Notes: generated by a model from the letters alone, not told the origin. 64,000 nt of DNA from Noviherbaspirillum suwonense (GCF_900182955.1 NZ_FXUL01000009.1:124001-188000), one strand, 5' to 3'; positions 25,730 to 35,123 are shown, counted from the first letter of the stretch. Program-made: numbers and translations.

Positions 25730-26965
25730 TCAACCCTCTTCCGCGGCAAGCTGCGGCGCACGCACCGGCGCTGCATGGCCGGCGGGCTTGCCGGCCGATG
25801 CGATGCCGTCGCGCTTGTCCAGCCATCCGGCCAGCGTGGTCAGGCCGAGCGCGCCGAGCACGACCAGCGCGCCTATCCACGGCGTCGCCATCAGGCCGAG
25901 ATGGGCGACGATCAGGCCGCCGGCCCATGCGCCGGCGGCAATGCCGATATTGAATGCCGCGATGTTCAGTCCCGATGCGACGTCGATCGCCTGCGGCGCG
26001 TCACGTTCGGCGCGCTGCACGACATAGACCTGCAGGCCCGGCACATTGCCGAAGGCGACGGCGCCCCAGGCCAGCACGGTCAGCACGGCAAGCCACGGAT
26101 TGGATGCGGTGAAGGTCAGCACGAAGAGCACGACTGCGAGCAGGCCGAACACGATCTGCAGCGCCCTGACCGGCCCCTGGCGGTCGGCCAGCTTGCCGCC
26201 CCAGATGTTGCCGGCCGCGACGGACACGCCGTAGACCAGCATCACGAGGCTGACGCTGGACGCCTTGAAACCCGAGACCTGCTGGAGTATCGGCGCGAGG
26301 TAGGTGAAGGCGATGAAGGTGCCGCCGTAGCCCAGCGTCGTCATTGCATAGACCAGCAGCAGGCGCGGCTTTTTCAGCACCGCCAGCTGGGTCAGCAGCG
26401 AGGACGGCTTGCTGCCGGCGATATTGTTCGGCACCAGCATCCAGCTGCCGATGAAGGCGACCACGCCCAGCAGGGACACCGCCAGGAACGTGGCCTGCCA
26501 GCCCAGCGTCTGGCCGATGAAGGTGCCCAGCGGCACGCCGGTCACCAGCGCGACGGTCAGGCCGGTAAACATCAGCGCAATCGCGCTCGCCGCCTTTTCC
26601 TTCGGCACCAGGCTGGTGGCGATGGTGGAACCTATCGAGAAGAATACGCCATGCGCGAGGCCGGTCAGGACCCGCGCCGCCATCAGCGCCTCGTATCCGG
26701 GCGCCATCCATGCGAGCAGGTTGCCGGCGGTGAACAGGGCCATCAGGCCCAGCAGCAGGTGCTTGCGCGGAAGCCGGCCGGTCAGCGCGGTGAGCACCGG
26801 CGCGCCGACCGCCACGCCCAGCGCATAGAGGCTGACCAGGAGGCCGGCGGAAGGAACCGAGACGCCGAGGCTGGCGGCGATGGTGGGAATCAGGCCGACG
26901 ATCACGAATTCGGTCGTCCCGATGGCGAACGCGCTGAGTGTCAGCGCCCATAAAGCGAGCGGCAT
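25730..26965 (-). CDS. MFS efflux transporter, AraJ/DHA1 type
   Basis: A 411-residue inner-membrane protein of the drug:H+ antiporter-1 family, with about 12 helices. The start reads LALWALTLSAFAIGTTEFVI, which with PTIAASLGVSVPSAGLLVSL is typical of AraJ/YdhP sugar-or-drug efflux proteins. GLAHGVFFSIGSTIA is the helix 5 signature area. The ATG at 26965 has AAGGAG nine bases upstream. It is divergent from a LysR-family gene that is probably its regulator. Substrate unknown. Confidence 0.87.
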   Translation of the reverse strand: MPLALWALTLSAFAIGTTEFVIVGLIPTIAASLGVSVPSAGLLVSLYALGVAVGAPVLTALTGRLPRKHLLLGLMALFTAGNLLAWMAPGYEALMAARVLTGLAHGVFFSIGSTIATSLVPKEKAASAIALMFTGLTVALVTGVPLGTFIGQTLGWQATFLAVSLLGVVAFIGSWMLVPNNIAGSKPSSLLTQLAVLKKPRLLLVYAMTTLGYGGTFIAFTYLAPILQQVSGFKASSVSLVMLVYGVSVAAGNIWGGKLADRQGPVRALQIVFGLLAVVLFVLTFTASNPWLAVLTVLAWGAVAFGNVPGLQVYVVQRAERDAPQAIDVASGLNIAAFNIGIAAGAWAGGLIVAHLGLMATPWIGALVVLGALGLTTLAGWLDKRDGIASAGKPAGHAAPVRAPQLAAEEG

Positions 26966-27115
26966 GTTGTGCTCCTTGATCATTGAAATAGCCGGGATGG
27001 CTTGACTAACGGGGTGGCTGTGCCGCATGCACAGCAGACTGGCATGCATTCTGACGCGCGGCGCGATGAAGAAAAACCAGGCTGGCTACAATAGACTTTT
27101 GACGCGGAGTCACGA

Positions 27116-28015
27116 ATGCTGGATGTGGATGCACTGGTTACCTTCGTCGCGGTCAGCGACACCGGCTCGTTCTCGGCGGCGGCGAAGCGGCTCGGGCAGA
27201 CGCCTTCGGGCGTGAGCCGGGCGATCTCGCGGCTGGAGGCGCAGCTCGGCATGAGCGTGATCAAGCGCACCACGCGGCGGCTAGACCTGACCGCGGAAGG
27301 CATATGGCTACTGGCGCGGGCCAGGCAGGTGCTGGCCGACCTGGACGACATGGAGGAACAGCTGTCCCGGCGGCACCTGGCGCCGTCCGGGCTGGTGCGG
27401 CTCAATGCCGCCACGCCGGTGCTGGACCACCTGGTCGCGCCATTGATGGCCGATTTCATGGATGCCTATCCATTGATCCGGCTGGAGCTCGACAGCGGGG
27501 AAACCGTGATCGACCTGATCGAGGAGCGCGCGGACCTCGCCATCCGCATCGGCACGCTGGCCGACTCGACCCTGAACGCGCGGCGCCTCGGCGCGAGCCG
27601 CCTGCGGCTGCTGGCGTCGCCCGGCTACCTGTCGCGCCACGGTACGCCGGACACCGTCGCCAGCCTCGACCGGCACCGGCTGCTGGGATTCACGTCGCCG
27701 GCGTCGCTGAATATCTGGCCGCTGCCGCAGGACAGCGGCGAAGGGCTGGCGGTGCAGCCGGCGATTGCCGCATCGAGCGGGGAGACCGTGCGCCACCTGG
27801 CGCTGGCCGGCGCGGGCATCGCCTGCCTGGCCGACTACCTGACGCGCCGTGACGTCGCGAGCGGCCAGCTCGTGCCGGTGCTGGAAAACCTGGCGCTGCC
27901 GTGGACGCAGCAGGTCTGGGCAGTGTTCTACCGCCAGGAAGCGCTGGCGCCGCGGGTCGCCGCACTGCTCGATTTCCTGGCCGAGCGGCTTGCCGGCGAC
28001 ATGGCCGACGGTTAG
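27116..28015 (+). CDS. LysR-family transcriptional regulator
   Basis: A 299-residue regulator with an N-terminal winged helix (LVTFVAVSDTGSFSAAAKRL, RAISRLEAQLGMSVIKRTTR) and a periplasmic-binding-like effector domain. It belongs to the AaeR/DsdC-like branch that often regulates a divergently transcribed exporter. The ATG is 150 bases from the MFS start; that interval must hold both promoters. The C-terminus converges on the Bug-protein gene. Confidence 0.9.
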   Translation: MLDVDALVTFVAVSDTGSFSAAAKRLGQTPSGVSRAISRLEAQLGMSVIKRTTRRLDLTAEGIWLLARARQVLADLDDMEEQLSRRHLAPSGLVRLNAATPVLDHLVAPLMADFMDAYPLIRLELDSGETVIDLIEERADLAIRIGTLADSTLNARRLGASRLRLLASPGYLSRHGTPDTVASLDRHRLLGFTSPASLNIWPLPQDSGEGLAVQPAIAASSGETVRHLALAGAGIACLADYLTRRDVASGQLVPVLENLALPWTQQVWAVFYRQEALAPRVAALLDFLAERLAGDMADG

Positions 28016-28063
28016 TGGCCGTAATCACAGCCGTTGCCGCAGCCCTGCCGGAACGAGTTCGGC

Positions 28064-29062
28064 TCAGTCGACCTTGACGCCGGCACTCTTCACCAGCGCA
28101 CCCATCTTCTGGAATTCGTCGGCGAAGAACGCGCCGAAGTCGGCGGCGGACCCGCCCCGCACCACGGCTCCCTGCGCGGCGAGCGTGCTGCGCAATTCCT
28201 TTTCCGTCAGGCTGGCATTCATCGCCTCGTTCAGCTTGTCGACGATCTGCCTGCTGGTCCCGGCAGGCGCGAGGACGCCGAACCAGGTGCCGGCCTCGAA
28301 GTTCGGCATGCCCGACTCGACCATCGTCGGCACGTCCGGAAACAGCGGCGACCTCGACTGCGACGTGATCGCAATCGCCCGCAGCTTCCCGGCCTGGACC
28401 AGCGGCGCGGCGGTGCTGAACACGTCGAACATCAGGTCGATCTCGCCAGCCATCAGCGCCGTCAACGCCGGGCTGCTTCCCTTGTAGGGGACATGGGTCA
28501 TGTTGACCCGGTTCTGCATCTTGAACGACTCGCCGGCCAGGTGCGCTGCGCTGCCGTTGCCGAAGGATCCGTAATTCAGCTTGCCCTGCCTGGCCGCCGC
28601 TTCCCGCGTCAGCTCGGCCACCGTGTTCACCTTCATCGACGGATTGACCACCAGCAGCAGGGGCTGGGTCGCCACCAGCATGATGGGCTCGAAGCCCTTG
28701 ACAGGCTCGTAGCTGAGCTTCGGATAGGTATGGGGCGTGACGGTCAGCGGCCCGGCGGCGCTGAACAGCAGCGTGTAGCCGTCCGCCGGCGACCTGGCCA
28801 CGACTTCATGCCCGATCGCGCCGCCGGCGCCGGCGCGGTTCTCGACATAGACCGGCTGGCCGAAGCGCGTGCCCAGCGACTTCGCGATCAGGCGGGCGGT
28901 GATGTCCGTGGAGCCGCCCGGCGCGTAGGGCACGACCAGCCTGATCGGCTTGTCCGGATAGCCTTCCGCCGCCGCGCTGCCGGAGAAGGAAAACGCACCC
29001 GCCATCGACGCCAGCGCCAGCGCTGCGGCCTTGCCGGCAAACGGTACTCTGTGATGCGTCAT
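28064..29062 (-). CDS. Bug-family (TctC) tripartite tricarboxylate transporter binding protein
   Basis: A 332-residue periplasmic binding protein of the Bug family, much expanded in Burkholderiales. The signal peptide (ALALASMAGAFSFSGSAAAE) is followed by the family start YPDKPIRLVVPYAPGGSTD and the carboxylate-binding loop around NRAGAGGAIG. Other marks are MTHVPYKGSSPALTALMAGE and PDVPTMVESGMP. The ATG at 29062 has GGAG upstream. It is the last gene of the minus-strand operon with a Rieske oxygenase and a hydroxypyruvate-isomerase-like gene, so it may bind the aromatic acid that the oxygenase attacks. No TctA/TctB membrane genes are present. Confidence 0.9.
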   Translation of the reverse strand: MTHHRVPFAGKAAALALASMAGAFSFSGSAAAEGYPDKPIRLVVPYAPGGSTDITARLIAKSLGTRFGQPVYVENRAGAGGAIGHEVVARSPADGYTLLFSAAGPLTVTPHTYPKLSYEPVKGFEPIMLVATQPLLLVVNPSMKVNTVAELTREAAARQGKLNYGSFGNGSAAHLAGESFKMQNRVNMTHVPYKGSSPALTALMAGEIDLMFDVFSTAAPLVQAGKLRAIAITSQSRSPLFPDVPTMVESGMPNFEAGTWFGVLAPAGTSRQIVDKLNEAMNASLTEKELRSTLAAQGAVVRGGSAADFGAFFADEFQKMGALVKSAGVKVD

Positions 29063-29133
29063 GATTGTCTGTCTCCGTTGTTTTTGCATGATGGGCGCCC
29101 TGGCCATGCGGTCAGCCTCCGTCCCGGTGTGTT

Positions 29134-30462
29134 TCAGCGCCTGACGCCGTCGCCGTTGCTGCCCGCGACCCGCCCCGCCGGATGCCCGAAACGCTCCAGC
29201 ATCACCTGCTCGAACGATACGCCCTCGGAAGCGATCCAGCTTCCCGAGCGCAGGGTATAGCTGTCATGCCGGAACGGCGCCTCCGGTTCGATGCCCGCCA
29301 TCAGCGCCTTCGCGCCATCGAGCACCTTGCGCCGGAAGCGGACCACCGCGGCATCGGATGCGCACAGATGCTCGACCGTGCGATCGACGATGCGGCCCTG
29401 GCTGTCCTGGATCATCGCGTCCTGCTCCGCCACGCCGCGCACGCCGGTGAAGTTGATGTGCTTCTGCATCTGGCGATCGATCAGGTATTCATTCGAGCGA
29501 TTGCGGATCGGGATGTAATTCTCGTCGACCTCGGCGATGACGCCATGGCCGTTCTTGAACTTCGCCATCTCGTCGTCGGTCAACGGCCGGTCCGGGTTCC
29601 AGGCATAGGTGTAGATCCAGCAGTTGCCGTCGTCGATCGGCACCCAGGTATAGCCGAAATGGGTCTCGCCGGGGAAGGTCGACGGCGTCGTGCTGTGCGA
29701 CGGCAGTGCGAACTGCGCGGTGCGCCAGTAACGGGACATGCCGTCCGCGCGGCGCGCGCCGCCGACCACGAAGCCGACCTCGTGCTCGAGGATGGAAAAC
29801 AGCGGCAGCGGGTCTTCCCGTATCCAGCGCAGCCGCTTCTCGTCGGCCGGCGCATCGTCATTGGCATTGGACGGCACCCCGGGTGCGGGCATGTGCAGGA
29901 AGGAGAAATGCGAGGTGTCGAGCGCGCCTTCGACCGACTGCGCCCAGTTGCATTCCTGGAGCTTCTTCGTCACGTAGCGGTGCGACTCCGGCAGCTGGCC
30001 GAATTCCAGCTGCGGCACTTCCGGCATCGGACGGCCCCCGGGCTCGCGCGGCCCCATGTAGGCCCAGACGACGCCGCCGTATTCCCGCGTCGGATAGGAC
30101 TTCAGCCGGATCGTCTTGTGATACTGCGAGCCGGGCGGCACATTGGGCAGTTCGACCGGCTTGCCTTCGATATCGAATTTCCAGCCATGGAACACGCACC
30201 GGATCGCGCAGTCCTCGTTCCGGCCGAAATACAGGCTGGCGCCGCGGTGCGGGCATTTCGAATCGACCAGGCCGACCTCGCCCCTGGTATTGCGGTAAGC
30301 CACCAGGGCTTCGCCCAGCACGGTCACGCGCTTCGGCGCGCCGTCGTTTTCCGGCAGCTCCCTCGACAGCAGCACCGGCTGCCAGAAGCGGCGGAAGAAC
30401 TGGCCCATCGGCGTGTCCGGGCCGGACCGGGTCAGCATCTCGTTATCGGCAGCGCTTAACAT
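29134..30462 (-). CDS. Rieske aromatic oxygenase, phthalate 4,5-dioxygenase-like
   Basis: A 442-residue single-component-type oxygenase alpha subunit. Rieske ligands are C70, H72, C89 and H92; the mononuclear iron site is D182, H185 and H190 in GALDTSHFSFLH, bridged by the preceding acidic residue. The start MLSAADNEMLTRSGPDTPMG is characteristic of the phthalate 4,5-dioxygenase/OphA2 branch. GGAGG lies six bases before the ATG. No reductase gene follows, so it must borrow one. This branch attacks many aromatic acids and ethers, including demethylations, so the substrate is open. Confidence 0.88.
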   Translation of the reverse strand: MLSAADNEMLTRSGPDTPMGQFFRRFWQPVLLSRELPENDGAPKRVTVLGEALVAYRNTRGEVGLVDSKCPHRGASLYFGRNEDCAIRCVFHGWKFDIEGKPVELPNVPPGSQYHKTIRLKSYPTREYGGVVWAYMGPREPGGRPMPEVPQLEFGQLPESHRYVTKKLQECNWAQSVEGALDTSHFSFLHMPAPGVPSNANDDAPADEKRLRWIREDPLPLFSILEHEVGFVVGGARRADGMSRYWRTAQFALPSHSTTPSTFPGETHFGYTWVPIDDGNCWIYTYAWNPDRPLTDDEMAKFKNGHGVIAEVDENYIPIRNRSNEYLIDRQMQKHINFTGVRGVAEQDAMIQDSQGRIVDRTVEHLCASDAAVVRFRRKVLDGAKALMAGIEPEAPFRHDSYTLRSGSWIASEGVSFEQVMLERFGHPAGRVAGSNGDGVRR

Positions 30463-30475
30463 TGGAACTCCTCCC

Positions 30476-31300
30476 TCATTGCGAATGATGCGGCAGCTCG
30501 AAGCCGGAACGCGGGCGCGGCGCGCCGATGCCGTACGGCTTGCCCCAGCCCAGCGTGTCGAAGGTCGGGCCGGACGGCGTGTATTCGCAGCCTATCCAGC
30601 GGTCCCAGCCCAGCTTTTCGAGTTCCGAAAACAGGTAGGGAAAATGGATCTCGCCGGTGCCGGGCTCGTGCCGTCCGGGGACATTCCCGACCTGGATATG
30701 CCCGACATATGGATAGACCTGGTGCAGCCGCTGCGCGATCGCGCCTTCTTCCATCTGCACGTGGAAGGTGTCGAAGCACAGTTTCACGTTATCCCGGTTC
30801 AGGGCCCTGATCACCTCGACGCCTTCGTCGAGGCGGTGGTAGAGGAAGTCCGGGAAGCGCGCCGCGCAGCACGGCTCCAGGATCAGCGTGATGCCGTCCT
30901 CGGCCGCGGCGTCGGCCGCCCAGGCGATGTTTTCCCGGAATAGTTCCATGCACCTGACCGGGTCGAGGTCGGGACCGATATTGCCCGGCATGACATGGAT
31001 CATCGGCTTGCCGACCCGCGCCGAATAGTCGAGGGCGATCCGGATGCTGGCCCGGAACGCTTCCCGCCTTCCCGGCAGCGCGCCGATGCCGCGCTCGCCC
31101 GCGTCCCAGTCGAACGGCGAAAGGATCTGGACCAGTTCCAGGCCGTTGTCGTCGAGCACGCGGGCCATTTCCGCCGCTGGCTGCGCATAGGGGAAAGCGA
31201 CTTCCACGCCGCCAAAGCCCGCGCTTGCGGCAGCGGCGTACCGTTCCTGCATCGGCAATTCGGTAAAAAGCCAGCGCAGGTTCGGATCGAATTTAAGCAT
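30476..31300 (-). CDS. hydroxypyruvate isomerase-like TIM barrel
   Basis: A 274-residue protein of the Hyi/xylose-isomerase-like family. Marks are LRWLFTELPMQERYAAAASA at the start, ILEPCCAARFPDFL (acid/metal), KLCFDTFHVQ, HIQVGNVPGRHEPGTGE and GCEYTPSG at the end. GGAG precedes the ATG. It heads the operon with the Rieske oxygenase and Bug protein, and its divergent neighbour is a LysR regulator. Hyi normally interconverts hydroxypyruvate and tartronate semialdehyde; its place beside an oxygenase suggests a different, uncharacterised isomerisation. Confidence 0.83.
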   Translation of the reverse strand: MLKFDPNLRWLFTELPMQERYAAAASAGFGGVEVAFPYAQPAAEMARVLDDNGLELVQILSPFDWDAGERGIGALPGRREAFRASIRIALDYSARVGKPMIHVMPGNIGPDLDPVRCMELFRENIAWAADAAAEDGITLILEPCCAARFPDFLYHRLDEGVEVIRALNRDNVKLCFDTFHVQMEEGAIAQRLHQVYPYVGHIQVGNVPGRHEPGTGEIHFPYLFSELEKLGWDRWIGCEYTPSGPTFDTLGWGKPYGIGAPRPRSGFELPHHSQ

Positions 31301-31363
31301 TGGGTCTCCGTGATTGAAATGGACGCCGCAAGCGCGGAAGTGGCTGCGGGGCAAGCATGAAAA

Positions 31364-31399
31364 CTAGTGTAAAGTCGGCGCAGTCTTTAAACAAACTAG
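31364..31399. promoter_or_regulatory. candidate LysR binding region
   Basis: An interrupted palindrome in the divergent interval between the isomerase-like and LysR genes: outer CTAGT and ACTAG at the ends and inner TAAAG (31370-31374) with CTTTA (31385-31389). The stretch contains a T-N11-A box. This fits a LysR site but is based on shape alone. Confidence 0.4.
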
Positions 31400-31428
31400 A
31401 TATTTTTAGCCATTAGCGAGTTATTCTC

Positions 31429-32424
31429 ATGAATGGAAGTGCCGATGCGACATCGAATATCACGCTGCGCCAGCTGCGCGCGTTCATCATGGTCGCCGAC
31501 GCCGGTGGCTTTGCAGCGGCATCCCACCGGCTTCACCTGACGCCGTCGGCGCTGAGCCTGCTGATCAAGGAAATGGAAAAGCTGCTGAAGGTGCGGCTGT
31601 TCGACAGGACGACCCGCAACACGGTGCTGTCGCAATCCGGCATCGAGTTCTATCCGCTTGCGAAGAAAGTGCTGGACGACCTCGGGCGCGCGGTCGAAAG
31701 CACGCGCGACCTGGAGCAGAAGAAGCGCGGCACGGTGCGCGTTGCCTGCACGCCGCTGTATGCGTCGACCCTGCTGCCGGAACTGATACTGCGTTATCGC
31801 GAGCAGTATCCGGCGATCGACGTGCACATACTCGACTCGCTGAACCAGCCGGCGGTGGCGCGGGTGGCAAGCGGCGAGGCGGACATCGGCATCGTGCCGC
31901 AGCGGCCGTCGCCGCCGGAGGTGGTGCAGGAAAGCCTGCTGAAGGACCGGATGACCTTCATCTGCCGGCCCGACCATCCGCTCGCGGCGCGCAAGCGGGT
32001 CAAATGGGAAGAGGTGCTGCGCGAGCCTGTGGTGTCGCTGACGCAGGATTTCACGACCAGGCTGCAGGCGGACCTGTTCAAGCATTCCAGCGCGCTGGTC
32101 CTCAGCCCGGCGCATAGCGTGTCCTTCATCACGACCGCGCTCGGCATGGTGCAGTGGGGCCATGGCGTGACCGCGCAGCCCGAATCGGTGATTCCGCTGC
32201 TTGCGCCGTTCGGCCTCGTGGCCCGGCCGCTGCACAACCCGGTGGTGTTCCGGCACCTGTCGCTGTTCTACAAGCGCGGCTATGAACTGTCGCCGGCGGC
32301 GAAGAGCTTCCGCGAATTCCTCCACCAGCATGCAGCCGGTTTCGCGCCGCCCGAGGGCGTCAAGGCGGCCGGCCTGGTCCGGTCGGGCGAACCCGCCGGC
32401 GCAAGCCGCCCGGCTCTGGGATAA
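31429..32424 (+). CDS. LysR-family transcriptional regulator
   Basis: A 331-residue LysR-family protein. The helix-turn-helix is in TLRQLRAFIMVADAGGFAAA and SHRLHLTPSALSLLIKEME, followed by an effector-binding domain (TVRVACTPLYASTLLPELIL). It is divergent from the oxygenase/isomerase/Bug operon and therefore its probable activator. A C-terminal tail rich in Pro/Gly/Arg after residue 305 is longer than usual. The ATG lacks a clear ribosome site; the AT-rich leader may allow translation without one. Confidence 0.9.
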   Translation: MNGSADATSNITLRQLRAFIMVADAGGFAAASHRLHLTPSALSLLIKEMEKLLKVRLFDRTTRNTVLSQSGIEFYPLAKKVLDDLGRAVESTRDLEQKKRGTVRVACTPLYASTLLPELILRYREQYPAIDVHILDSLNQPAVARVASGEADIGIVPQRPSPPEVVQESLLKDRMTFICRPDHPLAARKRVKWEEVLREPVVSLTQDFTTRLQADLFKHSSALVLSPAHSVSFITTALGMVQWGHGVTAQPESVIPLLAPFGLVARPLHNPVVFRHLSLFYKRGYELSPAAKSFREFLHQHAAGFAPPEGVKAAGLVRSGEPAGASRPALG

Positions 32425-32485
32425 TTGCGTACGCCTGCCGGACCCCCGGACCGGCAAGCCGGCGCAGCCTATAGAGAACAAAAAA

Positions 32486-33415
32486 TTGAATAAGAACGGA
32501 ATCCTTCTTCATGTCGCCGGTTTGTGGACGCTTTCCACGCTGGATGCGTCGGCCAAGTGGCTGGTGCTGGCGGGCATGCCGGTATTGATGGTGACGCTGG
32601 TGCGCTACCTGATGCACGTGGCCCTGATGACGGCGGTTGTCCTGCCGTCGCAGGGCAGGGCGCTGTTCCGGACGCGGTCGCTGTCGCGCCAGCTGGTTCG
32701 CGGCATGCTGATGGTGCTGTCGACCGTGCTGTTCTTTTCCGTGCTCAAGCGGCTGCCGCTGGCCGAGGCCACTTCCCTGAATTTCATGGCGCCGCTGTTC
32801 CTGATGGCCATGGCGCCCTGGCTACTCAACGAGCCGCATCGGCTGCATCGCTGGCTGGGCGTGCTGATGGGTTTCGCCGGCGTGCTGATCGTCGTGCGCC
32901 CCGGCGCGCAGCTCGACCTGATCGGCGTCGGGCTGGGCCTGCTGACGGCGATCACCTTTGCGTTTTTCCAGATTTCCACGCGCCGGGTCGCGCACGACAA
33001 TCCGCTCACCACGAATTACTACGGCGGCATTTTCGGCTCGGTCGCGCTGATCCTGGCATTGCCCTGGTTCTGGAAGATGCCGGAGCTGTCGGCCACCCAG
33101 TGGGTGCTGCTGATTTCCACCGGCTTTACCGGTTTCGCCGGCCACCTGTTGCAGATCATGGCGTACAGCCGAACCCAGGCGACGCTGCTCGCGCCCTTCA
33201 ATTACCTGCAGATCGTGGCGGCGGCGACGCTGGGCTGGCTGGCGTTCGGCCAGCTGCCGGACCTGACGACGGCGACCGGCATCGCGCTGATCTGCGCCGG
33301 CGGCCTGGCCGTGGTGCTGTGGGAGCGGCGCCTCTACCGCCTTCCGCGCGCGGGTGAGGGAGCGGCCAAAGACACAGCGAACGACGTGGGCGGCATGCTG
33401 TACCGAAAGAAATAA
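32486..33415 (+). CDS. DMT-family (EamA) transporter
   Basis: A protein of 309 residues with about ten hydrophobic segments forming two EamA repeats. Marks are LDASAKWLVLAGMP in helix 1, LPLAEATSLNFMAPLFLM and the second-repeat ATLLAPFNYLQIVAAATLGW. DMT members export metabolites such as amino acids, or import nucleobases and others. The start proposed is a TTG at 32486 (MNKNGILLHVAG); an ATG at 32578 would remove helix 1, so the TTG is preferred. It follows the LysR gene by 61 bases and could share its control. Confidence 0.8.
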   Translation: MNKNGILLHVAGLWTLSTLDASAKWLVLAGMPVLMVTLVRYLMHVALMTAVVLPSQGRALFRTRSLSRQLVRGMLMVLSTVLFFSVLKRLPLAEATSLNFMAPLFLMAMAPWLLNEPHRLHRWLGVLMGFAGVLIVVRPGAQLDLIGVGLGLLTAITFAFFQISTRRVAHDNPLTTNYYGGIFGSVALILALPWFWKMPELSATQWVLLISTGFTGFAGHLLQIMAYSRTQATLLAPFNYLQIVAAATLGWLAFGQLPDLTTATGIALICAGGLAVVLWERRLYRLPRAGEGAAKDTANDVGGMLYRKK

Positions 33416-33517
33416 GGCCAAACTCTTGTCCGTAATCCAACACGGCGGGCAGCAGCCGGACGGCGATACAGCGCCCGGCTAGAATCGTTTCTTCTTCTTT
33501 AACTGATCGGAAATACG

Positions 33518-33886
33518 ATGGCTGTCGAACTCCCTGCAAAACTTTACACCGCGGTCGGCACATTCCAGTGCGGTCAGGACCTGCGCATCGATGTGGCGGT
33601 GCCGAATTTCCCGACCGAACAGGAAGCGGAAGATTACGCCCAGGCATTCGGGGTCAAGCTCGCGGACGGCTTGCTGTTCCGGAATGACGGCAAGGCCGGC
33701 GGCCTGTTCGACGAGGACCCGCGCGAAGTGCTGGATTCCCAGGTCGCCATCAGCCGCAGGAGCCAGGACGGCGGCGCGGAGTCGTACAGGCCGGAGTCGA
33801 TCACCATTGCGCAACTGGCGGCGGCGCCCGGTTTCGACGGCGCCTTTCAGCCGGTCGCCTGGCGGGTCGAGGAAGACCGCATCTAG
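33518..33886 (+). CDS. hypothetical protein
   Basis: A 122-residue soluble protein without signal peptide or membrane segment. It is acidic overall, with one cysteine, and alternates predicted strands and helices (LYTAVGTFQCGQDLRIDVAV, TEQEAEDYAQAFGVKLADG). I do not recognise the family. It lies 88 bases before the formyltransferase-ACT gene on the same strand. A weak CGGAAA lies before the ATG. Confidence 0.6.
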   Translation: MAVELPAKLYTAVGTFQCGQDLRIDVAVPNFPTEQEAEDYAQAFGVKLADGLLFRNDGKAGGLFDEDPREVLDSQVAISRRSQDGGAESYRPESITIAQLAAAPGFDGAFQPVAWRVEEDRI

Positions 33887-33974
33887 CAAGCCCCCGGGTC
33901 GCGCCCGGCGGCATGGAAGCGCAGGCTCACGCCGGTCCGGACGTAGCGCCCGGGATCACAAAGGAAGCGAATCG

Positions 33975-35123
33975 ATGAAATGCGTACTGGTAGGATCCCG
34001 GTTTTTTGGCGCCACCGTCCTCGAGGCGCTGCGCAGGGAAGAGGGCGTCGAGATCGCCGGCGTGGTCGCGCCGGCCGAGGATGACCGGCTGGCCATTGCC
34101 GGGCGCAATGCCGGCCTGGCGGTGCATGTGCTGGACAATCCCAAACTGGTGCCCGGCGACGCGATTCCCGACGGCGTGGACCTGATCATCGCCGCCCACA
34201 CCCATGCGCGCGTCAGCGACGATGCGCTGGCCCGCGCCCGCCTCGGCGGCGTCGGCTATCACCCGTCGCTGCTGCCGCGGCACCGCGGCATCGCCGCCGT
34301 CGAGTGGACCATCCTGGAAGGCGACCCGATCGCCGGCGGCTCCGTCTATCACCTGTCCCATGGATGGGATGCCGGCGCCATCGCCGCGCAGGACTGGTGC
34401 TTCGTGGAGAAGGGCGAGACCGCGCGCGAATTATGGGAGCGTGCGCTGGCGCCGATGGGTTTGTCGCTGCTCACGCGGGTGGTCCAGGCCGCCCGCATCG
34501 ACGGCGCGCTGCCGGCCGAGCCGCAGGACCAGCGCTTTGCGACCAAGGCGCCGATGCTGCGCAAATCCGTGGTGCTGACCGAGGACCAGTCGACCACGAC
34601 CACGGCGCTGATCGTCACGCTGGTCGGTCCCGACCGGCACGGCATCGTCAGCCAGCTCTCGGAAAGGGCGCAGCGCTTCGGCGCCAACTGGGCGGCGAGC
34701 CGCCTGACCCGGCTGGCCGGCGAGTTCGCCGGCACGGTGCATCTCGACGTGCCGAAGGAACGCGCGGACGCGCTGGAGGCGGCGCTGCGGGAATTGTCGT
34801 CCAGCGGCTTGCAGGTCGTCGTCGCCAGGAGCGCCAGCGCCAGCGTGCCGGCCTCGCTGCGCGCGGTCGAGCTGGAACTGGTCGGCGACGACCGGATCGG
34901 GATCGTCAGCTCGCTGACGAAAATCCTCGCCGAGCGCGGCGTCAGCATCGAAAACCTGCACACCGAGATCGTGCGCAGCGGCGTCACCGGCAGGCAGACC
35001 TTCAAGATCGGCGCGCACCTGTTGCTGCCGGCAAGCCTGTCCCCCGATGCGCTGCGGCAGGAACTCGGCGTGCTGGCGCATGACATGACGCTGGACATCG
35101 CGCTGGGCGAGCGGCAGGGTTGA
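33975..35123 (+). CDS. formyltransferase-like domain fused to tandem ACT domains
   Basis: A 382-residue protein with an N-terminal formyltransferase fold (about 1-205) and two ACT domains (about 222-295 and 305-380) of the GcvR type (VTLVGPDRHGIVSQLSERAQ; ELVGDDRIGIVSSLTKIL). The catalytic His-Asp pair is present: H96 in YHPSLLPRHRG and D132 in GWDAGAI. The Asn of the usual N-x-H is replaced by Gly (VGYH), as also seen in 10-formyltetrahydrofolate dehydrogenase hydrolase domains. AAGGAAG precedes the ATG. PurU has ACT first and formyltransferase second; the order here is reversed. A 10-formyltetrahydrofolate hydrolase controlled by an amino acid is a reasonable inference. Confidence 0.8.
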   Translation: MKCVLVGSRFFGATVLEALRREEGVEIAGVVAPAEDDRLAIAGRNAGLAVHVLDNPKLVPGDAIPDGVDLIIAAHTHARVSDDALARARLGGVGYHPSLLPRHRGIAAVEWTILEGDPIAGGSVYHLSHGWDAGAIAAQDWCFVEKGETARELWERALAPMGLSLLTRVVQAARIDGALPAEPQDQRFATKAPMLRKSVVLTEDQSTTTTALIVTLVGPDRHGIVSQLSERAQRFGANWAASRLTRLAGEFAGTVHLDVPKERADALEAALRELSSSGLQVVVARSASASVPASLRAVELELVGDDRIGIVSSLTKILAERGVSIENLHTEIVRSGVTGRQTFKIGAHLLLPASLSPDALRQELGVLAHDMTLDIALGERQG

